Assembly: GCA_029851415.1 (NCBI GenBank)
Contig: CM056741.1
Span: forward strand, 88,881,282-88,945,281
DNA length: 64,000 nt
Reading direction: 5' to 3'
Origin: Eretmocerus hayati
Lineage: Eukaryota > Arthropoda > Insecta > Hymenoptera > Aphelinidae
Positions 11,201 to 21,760 of this stretch are shown one piece after another (positions within the stretch are counted from its first letter, which is position 1; the number at the start of each line of letters is the position of its first letter). The translations under genes were made by a program, and so were the position numbers. Under the pieces are notes generated by a model. It was not told the origin of the DNA. It was given only the letters and a program-made list of their open reading frames with translations, and did no database searches.

Positions 11201-13213
11201 GGATGTCATGTAATAGTTTTTAAGTTGGCAGCATATCGAATTCTCATCTGGAATCGGGCATTTCCAGAAGCATTTCAACCGAACTCGTGTAAATTTCCGC
11301 TTAGAATGAATCTTAGATTTCTTGGCACCGATCCCCAGAATCAAGATTCAGGTTAAAGAGGAGCTCACTCATTCTAGAAGGTCATAGAATAGTTTGCAAG
11401 TTGGCAGCATATGGAATTCCTATCTAGAATCAGGCATTTTCAATCGAAATTCGACCGAACCCGTGTCAATTCTCGCCCAAACTTGATCTAGAAATTCCTG
11501 GCACCAATGCCTTGCGACGGGGTTGGGCTCGAACTTTTGCTAATAATTTCCAGAATATGACGAAACTGTTTCCGACTTGGCAGCGTATCAAAATCCTACC
11601 TTGAAACTGTCATATAGCGATGTTGGCAGTGCCAAAGGGACAGTTCGAGCTAATCATAGATCTCAAAGCTGTCAGCACCAATTCCTAGACGTGGGATTGA
11701 GCTTTAAATCTTGTTAGTCAATGACGTAATACACCACAAGTATTCTCAACATGGCAGCAGAACCGCAAACTACCTCAAAACCGTGATTTTGGTGAAATTC
11801 TCACAGTTTGGCATTCGATTATGAACAAAAGTTGGTGTCCAGGATCCCAGCACGTATTCCAAGACTCGGGATTGAGTTAGAAAATTCGTTCATCCAAATC
11901 AAAATGTGATAGAATCTTCGCAAATTCGGCAGCAAGTCAAAATCTCGTCAAAAATGAAGCATCTTCAATCAGATTCGTACCGAAATAGGGTCAATTTTTT
12001 CATAAAATCGATCTAGAAATTTCTGGCACCAATTCCTTGATTCGGGGTTGGGCTTGAACTCCTGTCAACCATATCCAGAATATGACTAAACCGTTTCCGA
12101 CTTGGCAGCATATCAAAATCCTACCTAGACACTGCCATATAGCGATGTTGGCAGTTTTCAAAGGACAGTTCGAGCTAATAGTAGATCTCAAAGCTGTCAG
12201 CACCAATCCTTAGACATGGGATTGAGCTTAAAATCTTGTTAGTCAATGACGTAATACACCACAAGTATTCTCAACATGGCAGCAGAACCGCAAACTACCT
12301 CAAAACCGTGATTTTGGTGAAATTCTCACAGTTTGGCATTCGATTATGAACAAAAGTTGGTGTCCAGGATCCCAGCACGTATTCCAAGACTCGGGATTCA
12401 GTTAGAAAATTTGTTCATCCAAATCAGAATGTGATAGAATCTTCGCAAATTCTGCAGCAAGTCAAAATCTCGTCAAAAATGATTCATCTTCAATCAGATT
12501 CGTACCGAAATAGGGTCAATTTTTTCATAAAATCGATCTAGAAATTTCTGGCACCAATTCCTTGCATCGGGGTTGGGCTTGAACTTCTCTTAACCATATC
12601 CAGGATATGACTAAACCGTTTCCGACTTGGCAGCATATCAAAATCCTGACTAGAAACTGTCATATAGCGATGTTGGCAGTGCCCAAGGGACAGTTCGAGC
12701 TAATAATAGATCTCAAAGCTGTCAGCACCAATTCCTAGACGTGGGATTGAGCTTAAAATCTGGTTAGTCAATGACGTCATACACCACAAGTATTCTCAAC
12801 ATGGCAGCAGAACCGCAAACTACCTCAAAACCGTGATTTTGGTGAAATTCCTACATTTTGGCACTCCATTATGACGAAAATTCATCCTCAGAGATCCCAG
12901 CACTTAATTCCGGACCCGGGGTTGGGCTAAAACTCTAGGTATGCGCGCGAAAAATGTCTATCGAGTGTTTCCCAGGTGGCAGTAGGACTCATGCCCCGGA
13001 CACCCCAAGTTCATTTTCCGGTAAAATCCGTGTTAATATTTTTTTTCCATTCAACTTCTCCCCCCTCCACCCTTTCGCATTTAAGTAAAAAACAGGTAGG
13101 CACATCTTGGAGCTTAGGGAATTACGAAGAAAATCCATTTCGTTTCATCTCGATAGCTCATGAATTCGAGTGAAGCGGATTTTCGGCACTCTTGAGTCCC
13201 CACAAGTATAGTG
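8248..13213. repeat. Right arm of the giant foldback element
   Basis: Reverse complement of the left arm. It has an inner stretch to about 8760, then about 16 simple ~175-bp monomers (landmark 'ttggcagcatat', spacing 174-178 bp, roughly 8940-11600), then ~525-bp higher-order units to about 12860, then the terminal sequence. It is 1150 bp longer than the left arm, which is close to one ~95-bp terminal segment (about 12985-13075) plus six 176-bp monomers, so the arms have drifted in copy number. Confidence 0.8.
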
Positions 13214-13218
13214 CGGCG
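13214..13218. other. Target-site duplication CGGCG, right copy
   Basis: CGGCG follows ...TATAGTG directly and continues into the rest of the interrupted tRNA-like satellite sequence (ccttgaccaat). Confidence 0.85.
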
Positions 13219-16200
13219 CCTTGACCAATCAGACCAACGAGGCGATTGCATATTCAATTAATCGGAGAAGCCTTCTCTCATCTCTCGTGCCAACCTTTCG
13301 ATAAGGTCAATCAAGGAACCATGACCATTGAAATATGTAAATAATACCGATAAGGTAGATCTCATCGATATTTCGACTCTATCACTCGATTTGATGGAAT
13401 ACATTCAATGAATTAGTTTATCGTTTTTTCAAGCCACTCATAATCGTCACGCTCAGGCGGTGATCACAGTTTGACAAATGACAGACTGCGACCATCGAGG
13501 CTCCACTTCCATAGTGGCTGCATCACGAAGGGATTTTTCATTTTTTTTGGATTTTTTATTAGACCACCGACGCGATTGCGTATTCACTCACGCGGGTAAG
13601 CCTTCTCTCATCTCTTATGCCAATCTTTTGATGCGGTCAATCAAGGAACCATGACCATTCAAATATGTAAATAATACCGATGAGGTAGATATCCTCGATA
13701 TTTTGACTCTATCACTCGCTTTGATGTGATACATTCAATAAATGAGTTTGTCGTTTTCCCAAGCCACTCATAATCGTCACGCTCGGGCGGCGATCACAGT
13801 TTGACAAATGTCAAACTGCGACCATCGAGGCTCCAATTTCATAGTGGCTGCATCACGAATGGATTTTTCATTTTTTCTGGATTTTTCAAATTCTTCATCG
13901 AGAGATCGACCGAGAGATGAGAAAATTTTCCTCGGGCGGGACTCGAACCTCGCAACCACCGGGACTACGGACCGGCGCCATAACCAATTAGACGACCGAG
14001 GCGATTGCGTATTCACTCGCTCGGGGAAGCCTTCTCTCATCTCTTGTGCCGATCTTTCGATGCGGTCACTCAAAGAACCATGCCCAATCAAATATGCAAA
14101 TAATCCCGATGAGGTAGATCTCATCGATATTTCGACTCAATCGCTCAATCTGATGAAATACATTTGATGAATGAGTTTATCGTTTCTTCAAGCCACTAAT
14201 AATCGTCGCGCTCAGGCGGCGATCACAGTTTGACAAATGTCAGACTGCGACCTCCGAGGCTCCTTTTTCATTGCGGCTGCATCACGAAGGGATTTTTCAT
14301 TTTTTTTTGGATTTTTTAAATTTTTCATCGGAAGATCGACCGAGAGTTGAGAAAATTTTTCTCGGGCGGGACTCGAACCTCGCAACCACCGGGACTACGG
14401 ACCGGCACCTTAACCAATTGGACCACCGAGGCGATTGCGTATTCACTCGCTCGGGGAAGCTTCCCCTCATCTCTTGTGCCAATCTTTCGAATCGGTCGAT
14501 CAAGGAACCATGACCATTCAGATATGTAAATAATACCGATGAGGTAGATCTCATCGATATTTTGACTTTATCACTCAATTTGATGGAATGCATTTAATCA
14601 ATGAGTTTATCATTTTTTCAAGCCACTTATAATTGTCGCGCTCAGGCGGTGATCACAGTTTGACAAATGTCAGACTGCGACCTTCGAGGCTCCACTTTCA
14701 TAGTGGCTGCAACACGAAGGGATTTTTCATTTTTTTTGGATTTTTTGAATTCTTCATCAAAAGATCGACCGAGAGATGAGAAAGTTTTCCTCGGGCGGGA
14801 CTCGAACCTCGCAACCACCGTGACTACGGACCGGCGCCTTAACCAATCAGGCCACCGAGGCGATCGCGTATTCACTCAATCGGGGAAGCCTTCTCTCATC
14901 TCTCGTGCTGATCTTTCGATGGGGTCAATCAAAGAACCATGACAATTCAAGTATGTAAATAATACCGATAAGGTAGATCTCATCGATATTTTGACTCTAT
15001 CACTCGATTTGATGAAATACATTCAATAGATTGGTTTATCGTTTTTTCCAGCCACTCATAATCGTCGGGCTCAGGCGGCGATCACAGTTTGACGAATGTC
15101 AGACTACGACCCTCAATTCCAAGTTCATAGTAGCTGCATCACGAAGGGATTTTTCATTTTATTTGGATTTATCCAATATTTCATTGAAAGATTGACCGAG
15201 AGATGAGAAAATTCTTGTCGGGCGGAACTTGAACCTCGCGATCCCCGGTACTACGGACCGGCGCCTTAACCAATTAGACCACCGAGGCGATTGCGTACTC
15301 ACTCACTCGGGGAAGCCTTCTGTCATCTCTTGTGCCAATGTTTTGATGCGGTCAATCAGAGAACCAAGCCCATTCAAATATGCGAATAATACCGATGAGG
15401 TAGATCTCATCGATATTTCGACTCTATGCTCGATTTGATGAAATACATTTGATGAATGAGTTTATCGTTTCTTCAAGCCACTCATGATCTTCGCGCTCAG
15501 GCGGCGATCACAGTTTGACAAATGTCAGACTGCGACCTTCGAGGCTCCACTTTCATAGTGGCTGCATCACGAGGGGAATTTTCATTTTTTTTTGGATTTT
15601 TTAAATTTTTCATCAAAAGATCGACCGAGAGATGAGAAAGTTTTCCTCGGGCGGGACTCGAACCTCGCAACCACCGTGACTACGGACCGGCGCCTTAACC
15701 AATCAGGCCACCGAGGCGATCGCGTATTCACTCAATCGGTGAAGCCTTCTCTCATCTCTCGTGCTGATCTTTCGATGGGGTCAATCAAGGAACCATGACC
15801 GTTCGAATATGCAAATAATACCGATAAGGTATATCTCATCGACAATTTGACTCTATCACTCCATTTGATGCATCACATTCAATGAATGAGTTTATCGTTT
15901 TTTCAAGCCACTAATAATCGTCACGCTCAGGCGGTGATCACAGTTTGACAAATGTCAGTTTGCGACCTTCGAGGCTCCACTTCCATAGTGGCTGCATCAC
16001 GAAGGGATTTTTTATTTTTTTTGGATTTTTCATTAGACCACCGAGGCGATTGCGTATTCACTCGCTCGGGGAAGCCTTCTCTCATCTCTTGTGCCAATCT
16101 TTCGATGCGGTCAATCAAAGAACCATGCCCATTCAAATATGCAAATAATACCGATGAGGTAGATCTCATCGATATTTCGACTCTATCACTCGATTTGATG

Positions 16201-16248
16201 GAATACATTCAATGAATTAGTTTATCGTTTTTTCAAGCCACTCATAAT
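13219..16248. repeat. ~430-bp tRNA-derived satellite, block B
   Basis: About seven monomers between the foldback element and the LINE. Two (junctions near 13556 and 16028) are shortened: the T-run is joined directly to 'attagaccaccga', removing most of the tRNA-like sequence including its B box. The block from about 13447 repeats after the LINE, at 21766 onward, so the LINE sits at or near a junction of a ~2.4-2.8-kb higher-order repeat. Confidence 0.85.
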
Positions 16249-16702
16249 TTTTAATTAATAAACCTTTAATAAACCTTTCCTGCGCCTGCGTAAGTATTGT
16301 CAACATGTACTCTGTATCGCTCCTGCTTTGATCATCTCTACTGCCGCACCGGTGCCTTCGGGCTTTTTTCCTTCTAGCTACTTGCAAGCACCCAGATGCA
16401 AGCCACTGCAGCGAATATCATCTCAGCTGCGGGCTTGCATCGTAACCTCAGCAGATCAACTTCAATCATCGGTCAATTTTTGAGGTTATCAGTAGCCAGA
16501 GGAGATTGCGCGGCAGCAAGCAGTCGAGAGTGGGCAGCAAAACGCACACAGGCTCGCAGAGGTAGGTGGTCAAACACGTTATACGTGTGTGTGTCGTCCC
16601 GTCGTCTGCTACTCGGATGTAAATACACCATCAAGACAGGACCCGGCATCCGAGAGCAGTTCGATTTCATAACGACCACCAGGGAGCAGCACTGACTACA
16701 CC
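16249..16702 (+). promoter_or_regulatory. LINE 5' untranslated region
   Basis: This 454-bp leader precedes the first long frame. LINEs of this kind usually carry an internal pol II promoter here (family knowledge). I see no TATA box and could not assign an initiator. The leader is notably more GC-rich than the satellite around it. Confidence 0.5.
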
Positions 16703-18496
16703 ATGCAATCTACCAAAGCTGATTGCAATGTATGCGGCAAGCCCCTGCGAGCCAAGCATTACACGTGTGCTAAATGCAAACACGGGTGCCACGTGAAATG
16801 CTCTACTGCAATCAATCAGCAGCGATTCTGCGAGAACTGCCACAAGCCGAAAGCCAAACAAATGCAGGCGCAGCAGAAACAAGTAGCTGCACTTGGAGAT
16901 AGTAGCAGACTATCGCTGCCACAGCCACATGCCCCCACTCGTGTGGTCAAGCAGACGAGCACGATCCAGCAGAAAGCTCGCAGTACATCCCCAGGTATGG
17001 CCGCCAAAGTTTCATCAGGCGAGCCGTCCCCACCACCGCCGCTTTCCTCGCCGATTGTCGCCACTAAGAGCAAGACGCCCATCATCCAAGCGTCAACGCC
17101 AGCTGCTCTGTCTTCACTACCGGGCATGCGTGGTGTGCGAACGGCGGGAGTTTCGAACGTGACGGCGAAGGAGATCAACGGGGCTTCAACATCGGGCAGT
17201 ACAAATTCTCCAAGTATTTCTCATTGTAATATTAGTAATGTAAGTTTGAATAATTTCAATCTTTCGAAGACCATTGAGGCCCAGACAGCCAGGGGCACCA
17301 TGCTCTCGGCCATCGTCAGTCTAACAGAAGGTACTGAAAAACTGGTCATGAGAGAGTGTGTTAAGCAGACCTCGCTCATCTCTGACAAATTCGACTCAAT
17401 ACATAAGTCGCTGGCACTCATACCAGCATTGAGTGACAGTGTTTTTAAATTGACAGAGCGAGTGTCAGAGCTTGAGCGAGTCGTTGTACAGCAGAATTCT
17501 ATGCTGGAAGAATCTGCAAAATTAATTTCCACTCTTCGTGACCAGAATATTACACTCTCCAATCACATACATGACACAAGCACACACAAACTCGAACTCA
17601 CACAAAAAATAGATGAAATCTGCACATTTATACAATCCATCCAAAGCAATCACACAAACAGCCAAGTCACACTGACGATGACCGGGAGAGACCCTGACAA
17701 TTCTGTCTACGCCAATCACCCCTGTGATGCTGCGAGCACTCCGAACAGTAATTCCAACATCGAGGCTCCTGATCCCTCGCCTCCGCGGTCGCGGGCTGGT
17801 AGCCGGGCCCCGTGCTTCGACGATAGTCCCACCGGGCACTGTGAGTTAGTCATCAACGGGGCATTGAAGCCCGACTCAGATTTATCAGAACAAAGTGTGA
17901 AAGATATTGCACATGCGGTGCTCGGTACGATACTTCCAACTTTGAAAAAAGAGGACATCGTTGGAGCTCGTGTGGTACGGTCGCGGCGCGCTGTTGCTGG
18001 GGCGAGGAGTGGAAATGGGGGGGGGGCGCCGGAGTCGGGCCTGAGCGGACCATTATCATGTTTCATCCGATTGTCCAGTAGCCAGCTAACTCACAAAGTC
18101 TTGCAGGCCAAGCGCTCGCCGGCCCACAACTACTTCACTACTAACAACATTTCACCCGCCCTCCTTGGCTCGAACTCTGCATCCATTGTGCCAAATCGCA
18201 AGATTTTTGTTAATGAATTACTGCCCCGCACAAAGTTTGAATCTTTCAAGAGCTTGAAGTCAATAGCAATGGGGCTCGGCTTCAAGTATGTGTGGCACAG
18301 TGGTGGCAGATTTTTTGTCAGGCGGAGCGGGGGCAAGCGAGCGCATGTCTTTGCAAGTGTCATGGAACTGCAAACCATCCATTCGGCGTGCCTGGCTGAA
18401 TCAGGCCGTCGATCTCGCGGGCCCCTTTCTAGGGCTGATGACGGGAATCGAAAGATGCAGGATCGAGGGGATGCACCTCCAGCAGCATCCTCGTGA
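16703..18496 (+). CDS. LINE ORF1 protein, zinc-finger and RRM-like nucleic-acid-binding protein
   Basis: 597 codons from ATG at 16703 to TGA at 18494-18496. Residues ~8-46 hold a PHD/RING-like set of Cys and His pairs (CNVC, CAKC, GCHVKC, CENC). A proline- and serine-rich linker follows (~60-150). A leucine-rich predicted coiled coil (~245-300, LTERVSELERVV) may drive trimer or dimer formation. A C-terminal region (~385-530), with CELVINGAL, DIVGARVVR and SCFIRLSS, resembles the RRM-like/FP25K-type domain common in LINE ORF1 proteins. ORF1 proteins coat the element RNA and chaperone reverse transcription (family knowledge). The frame ends in TGA-CTAG and stays open afterwards into ORF2. Confidence 0.85.
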   Translation: MQSTKADCNVCGKPLRAKHYTCAKCKHGCHVKCSTAINQQRFCENCHKPKAKQMQAQQKQVAALGDSSRLSLPQPHAPTRVVKQTSTIQQKARSTSPGMAAKVSSGEPSPPPPLSSPIVATKSKTPIIQASTPAALSSLPGMRGVRTAGVSNVTAKEINGASTSGSTNSPSISHCNISNVSLNNFNLSKTIEAQTARGTMLSAIVSLTEGTEKLVMRECVKQTSLISDKFDSIHKSLALIPALSDSVFKLTERVSELERVVVQQNSMLEESAKLISTLRDQNITLSNHIHDTSTHKLELTQKIDEICTFIQSIQSNHTNSQVTLTMTGRDPDNSVYANHPCDAASTPNSNSNIEAPDPSPPRSRAGSRAPCFDDSPTGHCELVINGALKPDSDLSEQSVKDIAHAVLGTILPTLKKEDIVGARVVRSRRAVAGARSGNGGGAPESGLSGPLSCFIRLSSSQLTHKVLQAKRSPAHNYFTTNNISPALLGSNSASIVPNRKIFVNELLPRTKFESFKSLKSIAMGLGFKYVWHSGGRFFVRRSGGKRAHVFASVMELQTIHSACLAESGRRSRGPLSRADDGNRKMQDRGDAPPAASS

Positions 18497-18500
18497 CTAG
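18494..18500 (+). promoter_or_regulatory. Candidate leaky stop TGA-CTAG between ORF1 and ORF2
   Basis: TGA followed by CTAG joins two in-frame long coding regions. UGA-CUA(G) is a well-documented efficient readthrough context in some plus-strand RNA viruses and animal genes (established knowledge). Its use here is inference from the shared frame and the missing ORF2 AUG. Confidence 0.5.
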
Positions 18501-21394
18501 GCACGCCTGCTGGGCATTCGGAGGCGGAAGGGAATCATCTGAAGACGGGATTCCTCAATGTTACCTCTCTTCCCGGTCATATTGAGGAATTCCGCTTTCA
18601 TATCACTCATGACTCATCACCATTTCATCTTTTCGGTGTTGCCGAAACATGGCTGGACTCGAAAGTCGACGACAGTCTCATTCAGGTTCCTGGTTTCTCA
18701 GTAGTCCGACAAGATCGCAACAGAGAGGGAGGGGGTGTTGCTCTTTATGTACGCAATGATTACAAGGTTAAAATATTGGCTCACTCCAATACAACATGCA
18801 AAGGCAAGCCCGGGATACCGGAGTACTTATTTTGCAGCGTACAGAAGGGTGACTCTCCTCCTGTACTGGTAGGGGTCATCTATAGACCCCCTCATATCCC
18901 CATGCAGAAGGACTCTGATTTGTTTAATGTACTACGCGAGCTTTCGAGTGACTTCAGTCACAAAGTTATCATGGGGGACCTGAATGCTAATCTGTTGTCG
19001 GCATCCTCTGACGCAGCTACTATCCGACGATTGATGGACGAACTGTCCCTACAGCTAGTCCAGCATGGATCGACGCACCATACTAACACTTCTCACACAT
19101 GGATTGACTTGATACTGGTAGACGACAACGACACCATCCTCGACTCACAGAATACCCATCTTTCGTGTTTCGGTGGTCATGCACTCATTGACGTGACGAT
19201 TGACATCTTCGTTCCTAATCCCGAGAAGAAACCGTTTTCTTTTCGGAAATATAGTGACATTGACCCAGGACAACTCAATGATGTGCTCCAACAGATGGAC
19301 TGGACACCTATAGACAACGCTGAATTCGATCTGGGGGGTGCTGTGAAATGCTTGAATGAGAACTTGCAAGCGGCAACAGAGCATTTGGCACCACTGAAAA
19401 CGGTGCGACCACAGGCAAAGCATCCTCCATGGATTGGTCCTAATCTGAGGCAGCTCATTGGCAGATGCCGTGCGGCTAAGAGGCGCTACCGCCGCACTGG
19501 CCGAGAGACGGCTCTCAGTGAGTTTCTTCAGTTGAGCCAAGAGGTTGAGGTGCGATTAAAACAAGAGCGAGAAACCTTCCTTCATTCCCATCTCTCCGAT
19601 GCTCTTGATCAAAACAAGAACATTTGGAAGGAAATGCGCAACCTAGGCCTCTTGCCCAAGAGCAAAGAGGAAGAATTACATGGTTTTACACCCAATGAGC
19701 TGAACGCGCACTTTGCAGGGGTGTCCATCTCGCCCCATGAGAATAAAGAGCAGTCAGAAAAGATCATCTCCTCAGCTGATGACGAAGGCTTTTCATTCAA
19801 GCCTACCAATGCGGTTGAGGTGATCTTGGCTGTCAAACATTTCTCGTCGCAAGCTCGTGGGGTGGATGGGATTCCTCAAATAGTGGTCGCAAAAGCTCTT
19901 CCAGCCTTGAGTGATATTATTGTCAAAATATTCAATTCCTCTTTCGCTCAGGGTATCTTTCCGGAGGCTTGGAAGAAAGCGCAGCTAGTTGCATTAAAAA
20001 AGACAGCAGCACCATCAGCTGTCTCGGACTTCCGCCCCATTGCGCTGCTGTGCTTTCTCTCCAAGGTTCTGGAGAAGATAGCTCATGACCAGCTCATGGA
20101 GTATCTGAAACAAAAACAGCTGCTAGATTCCCTCCAGACAGGATTTCGACGACACAACAGTACGCAGACTGCTTTACTGAAAATGACTGACGACATCCGA
20201 ATGGCCAGAGACAAGCAAAAGATCACGCTACTGTTGCTTTTCGACTTCAGTAAGGCATTTGATACGATCTCGCCATCAAAACTGCTACAAAAACTTCGTC
20301 TATTAGGCTTTTCGAGGACGGCTCTCATGTGGGTAAAATCGTATCTTGAGGAGCGCTCCCAATTAGTTACATCAAAGAATAGTGGAGATTCTGATTGGCT
20401 CACAACCAATCTGGGAGTCCCACAAGGTTCCGTCCTCGGACCTCTCTTGTTCAGTCTCTATGTGAATGACCTACCGACCCTGCTTCGCGGACAGCCCATC
20501 AAGCACGTACTCTATGCAGATGATCTCCAAATTTACCTTCACATCGAGAAGGACAAAGTGCTGGAGGGTATCGCTAGGCTCGAGGAAGCGGCACAACTTG
20601 TCGCGGGGTGGGCGGAGGCCTCCGGCCTGCGTCTGAACGCCAGCAAGACCAAAGCGATCTTTTTTGGTTCGAGAGATAACGTCAAAGAACTGAGAAGGAT
20701 GGGTCTTGCGGGGGTTGGGATGCGGGGCGGGGTCGTTGTTCCTTTCAGCGATACGGTTGTGAGTCTCGGTGTGACATTAGACAGTAAACTCAAGTGGAAA
20801 TCGCAGATTGATCAAGTCACTAAAAAAGTCAATAGAGCCCTGTACGGTCTGCGATTTATTAGGGCATGTACCACCGAGACTCTCCGCCGAAGACTAGTCG
20901 AGACGTTAGTTCAACCCCACTTGGACTATTGCGCGGTAGTGTGTCTTGATGCGGAACTGAAACAACGGACGCGACTGCAACGATTGAGTAATTCATGTGT
21001 GAGGTACATCTTTGGCGTAAGAAGGGATGAACACATCTCTCCTTACAGGGAACGCCTGTGCTGGCTGCGTCTGGACTCGCGTAGATTATACTTTGCAGCC
21101 ATTCTGATGTATAAGATCGTGAACATGAAGGAGACCGATTACTTAGCTGCATTGTTTACCAAGTACCAGCGCAGGCCGACCAGTCGGAGTGATGAGAGAG
21201 AACTCAACATCCCCAGAGTTCGGCTCAAAGCTACTGAATACTCTTTTCAGTATCGAGGTGCTAGGCTCTGGAACTCTCTTCCTCCCCTCTTGCGCCACTC
21301 ACCATCACTATCATCCTTCAAATCTTCATTAAAACTTCATCTGCTCAGTCTCGACTCCGAAAGTACACCCATCATCCCAGCCGTTCTAAACTGA
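18497..21394 (+). CDS. LINE ORF2 protein, AP-endonuclease and reverse transcriptase
   Basis: About 965 codons in the same frame as ORF1, directly after its TGA. Endonuclease motifs are visible: FLNVTSL, VAETWL, GGGVALYV, YRPP, GDLNAN and IDLILV. The final catalytic SDH reads GGH, so its Asp looks replaced. RT motifs follow: DFRPIALL, QTGFR, FDFSKAFD (catalytic Asp, ~20240), PQGSVLGPLLF and YADD at 20513-20524. The C-terminal region with RGARLWNSLP is typical of CR1/Jockey-type elements. There is no ATG before the endonuclease domain; the first in-frame ATG comes after GGGVALYV and YRPP. Translation therefore needs stop readthrough, reinitiation at a non-AUG codon, or a lost start. Confidence 0.85.
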   Translation, partial: LGTPAGHSEAEGNHLKTGFLNVTSLPGHIEEFRFHITHDSSPFHLFGVAETWLDSKVDDSLIQVPGFSVVRQDRNREGGGVALYVRNDYKVKILAHSNTTCKGKPGIPEYLFCSVQKGDSPPVLVGVIYRPPHIPMQKDSDLFNVLRELSSDFSHKVIMGDLNANLLSASSDAATIRRLMDELSLQLVQHGSTHHTNTSHTWIDLILVDDNDTILDSQNTHLSCFGGHALIDVTIDIFVPNPEKKPFSFRKYSDIDPGQLNDVLQQMDWTPIDNAEFDLGGAVKCLNENLQAATEHLAPLKTVRPQAKHPPWIGPNLRQLIGRCRAAKRRYRRTGRETALSEFLQLSQEVEVRLKQERETFLHSHLSDALDQNKNIWKEMRNLGLLPKSKEEELHGFTPNELNAHFAGVSISPHENKEQSEKIISSADDEGFSFKPTNAVEVILAVKHFSSQARGVDGIPQIVVAKALPALSDIIVKIFNSSFAQGIFPEAWKKAQLVALKKTAAPSAVSDFRPIALLCFLSKVLEKIAHDQLMEYLKQKQLLDSLQTGFRRHNSTQTALLKMTDDIRMARDKQKITLLLLFDFSKAFDTISPSKLLQKLRLLGFSRTALMWVKSYLEERSQLVTSKNSGDSDWLTTNLGVPQGSVLGPLLFSLYVNDLPTLLRGQPIKHVLYADDLQIYLHIEKDKVLEGIARLEEAAQLVAGWAEASGLRLNASKTKAIFFGSRDNVKELRRMGLAGVGMRGGVVVPFSDTVVSLGVTLDSKLKWKSQIDQVTKKVNRALYGLRFIRACTTETLRRRLVETLVQPHLDYCAVVCLDAELKQRTRLQRLSNSCVRYIFGVRRDEHISPYRERLCWLRLDSRRLYFAAILMYKIVNMKETDYLAALFTKYQRRPTSRSDERELNIPRVRLKATEYSFQYRGARLWNSLPPLLRHSPSLSSFKSSLKLHLLSLDSESTPIIPAVLN

Positions 21395-21760
21395 GTGCTT
21401 CCAGTAGGTCTTTGCACTTTAAATTTCTCTTTTTTTTTCTTTTGATGTCACTTTTGACTCAACTGTTGACTGAATTGTGCATGAACTATGCACTTACCAA
21501 ATGACGTGTCATATGCATCTGTGATAAATAATGTGATTTTGAATGACCTCGACCAAACACTTTTTTCTCTTTTCTTGCTATGCCTGTATCATAAGTACTA
21601 GTAATATATTTATATATATATATTTTTTCTTCTTGTTTACCAATGAGTAGAATTACGGCATCTCAAGAAATTTATATGAGTTGTACATGTTTTTGTATTT
21701 CTATGTTTTTGCCAAAAAAGGCAGAATAAAGTGATATCTTATCTTATCTTATCTTATCTT
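21395..21760 (+). terminator. LINE 3' untranslated region and tail
   Basis: AT-rich 3' region ending in a short stem-loop (TGCC at 21710-21713 pairs with GGCA at 21720-21723), AATAAA at 21725-21730 and five ATCTT repeats (21736-21760). The stem-loop and short tandem tail are the sort of signal recognised by the element's own reverse transcriptase in this group (family knowledge). Confidence 0.7.

Larger units (their letters stand above)
4385..13213. mobile_element. Giant non-autonomous foldback element, Transib-like termini
   Basis: This 8829-bp element lies inside a satellite monomer. Its ends are inverted: the left starts CACTATAGTTGTGGGGACTC and the right gives the same with one mismatch when complemented; more than 130 bp of end sequence match closely. 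CGGCG flanks it on both sides (4380-4384, 13214-13218), and the empty monomer elsewhere reads ggacCGGCGcctt, so it is a clean 5-bp duplication. The left arm (4385-8200) and right arm (8248-13213) are reverse complements around a 47-bp spacer. The arms are mostly ~175-bp tandem repeats. There is no transposase frame. CAC-beginning ends with GC-rich 5-bp duplications fit Transib (family knowledge). CACTA/EnSpm is the alternative but normally duplicates 2-4 bp. Confidence 0.85.
16249..21760 (+). mobile_element. Full-length CR1/Jockey-type LINE
   Basis: This 5512-bp non-LTR retrotransposon has a ~450-bp 5' region, two long frames and a 3' end made of a small hairpin, AATAAA and five ATCTT repeats. 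ATAAT flanks it (16244-16248 and 21761-21765). Joining the flanks gives a normal satellite sequence (cactcataatcgtcacgc), so it is a clean insertion with a 5-bp duplication. Both frames lack internal stops and the reverse transcriptase core is intact, which suggests a recent insertion. The clade call rests on the endonuclease/RT architecture and the zinc-finger ORF1; the exact clade would need a phylogeny. Confidence 0.9.

Noticed and set aside
4385..13213. Giant inverted repeat read as CACTA/EnSpm because it starts with CACTA
   Set aside because: The duplication is 5 bp and GC-rich (CGGCG), whereas CACTA elements normally duplicate 2-4 bp. Kept as the alternative until relatives with a transposase are found.
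16396..18504. Antisense and out-of-frame ORFs within LINE ORF1 and ORF2
   Set aside because: They are shadows of the two long sense frames, which carry the recognisable domains.
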